Origin: Altererythrobacter epoxidivorans
GTDB lineage: Bacteria > Pseudomonadota > Alphaproteobacteria > Sphingomonadales > Sphingomonadaceae
Direction: 5' to 3'
NCBI RefSeq assembly: GCF_001281485.1
Contig: NZ_CP012669.1
Coordinates: forward strand, 496,001 to 560,000
Length of the DNA: 64,000 nt
Position numbers and translations under genes: made by a program. Each line of letters starts with the position of its first letter. Position 1 is the first letter of the stretch. Below are positions 63,975 to 64,000 of this stretch, in pieces. The notes beneath the pieces were generated by a model. The model did no database searches and had not been told where the DNA came from. It saw only the letters and a list, made by a program, of their open reading frames with translations.

Positions 63975-64000
63975 ATGTTCGCAGTAGTGCGCACGGGCGG
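63975..64000 (+). CDS. rplU: 50S ribosomal protein L21, start only
   Basis: The last 26 bases encode MFAVVRTG plus part of another Gly, the near-universal L21 N-terminus. GAGAG lies about ten bases upstream of the ATG. The gene continues beyond the window. Confidence 0.8.

Overview
The window is one continuous stretch of high-GC bacterial chromosome. Its housekeeping genes look alphaproteobacterial, and Sphingomonadales (Erythrobacteraceae-like) is the best guess. Pointers are the infA-maf-RNase E/G-yacG cluster, the ctaC-ctaD/ctaB/ctaG/ctaE/DUF983/SURF1/thrC order, a bolA next to a short J-domain protein, a CobS-type AAA protein, the H+-pumping pyrophosphatase, a TonB-dependent receptor and a DcaP-like porin. 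I see no insertion sequence, phage, integrase or CRISPR array. Coding density is very high, many neighbours overlap by 1-20 bases, and no stretch over 300 bases lacks a gene.

Layout. 1-5.4 kb: acs (cut by the left edge) diverges from a porin-prpE pair, a short-chain acid uptake and activation locus. 5.5-7.7 kb: tRNA-Phe, yacG, an RNase E/G-like protein, maf and infA. 7.9-13.3 kb: a TonB-dependent receptor with an unusual barrel insertion, an alpha/beta hydrolase, and a wax ester synthase/DGAT with a histone-H1-like tail. 13.4-24.5 kb: an HI0933-type flavoprotein, a LuxR-type regulator, uvrC, a DEAD-box helicase, a carotenoid oxygenase, tesB, a cupin/JmjC-like protein and a CelD-type acyltransferase. 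24.6-30.3 kb: hppA, thiL, nusB, hisD, hisG. 30.3-34.0 kb: DUF2332, SDR, pirin, bolA, J-domain protein. 34.0-38.3 kb: an accessory block of five small enzymes (RibD-like, two VOC, GST, DUF1428) read divergently from an HxlR-type regulator, plus an MpaB-like protein. 38.4-42.6 kb: cobS, a class A PBP and two PaaI-type thioesterases.

42.6-44.7 kb holds the most unusual locus: a 51-residue peptide gene with a very strong ribosome binding site, followed by two genes for mutually related proteins. The second has a cupin-like set of histidines and the first lacks it. I read this as a candidate undescribed peptide-modification system. 44.7-50.0 kb: a tightly overlapping pyrE-pdxJ-acpS-lepB-AI-2E-DUF3089-ruvX operon on the minus strand. 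50.2-57.6 kb: the aa3-type cytochrome c oxidase operon with its assembly factors and an intruding epoxide-hydrolase-like gene. 57.7-62.4 kb: thrC, a SAM methyltransferase, folB, an unknown small gene, moaA, moaD and moaE. 62.4-64 kb: an FNR-type regulator, a lipoprotein, and the first codons of rplU at the right edge.

Notable sequence-level signals are a thiL reading frame whose only sensible start is AUA fused to the nusB stop, twin 15-base operators in front of the HxlR gene, a terminator-like hairpin inside the first codons of the DUF983 gene, and a perfect FNR box in a convergent gap where no gene starts.
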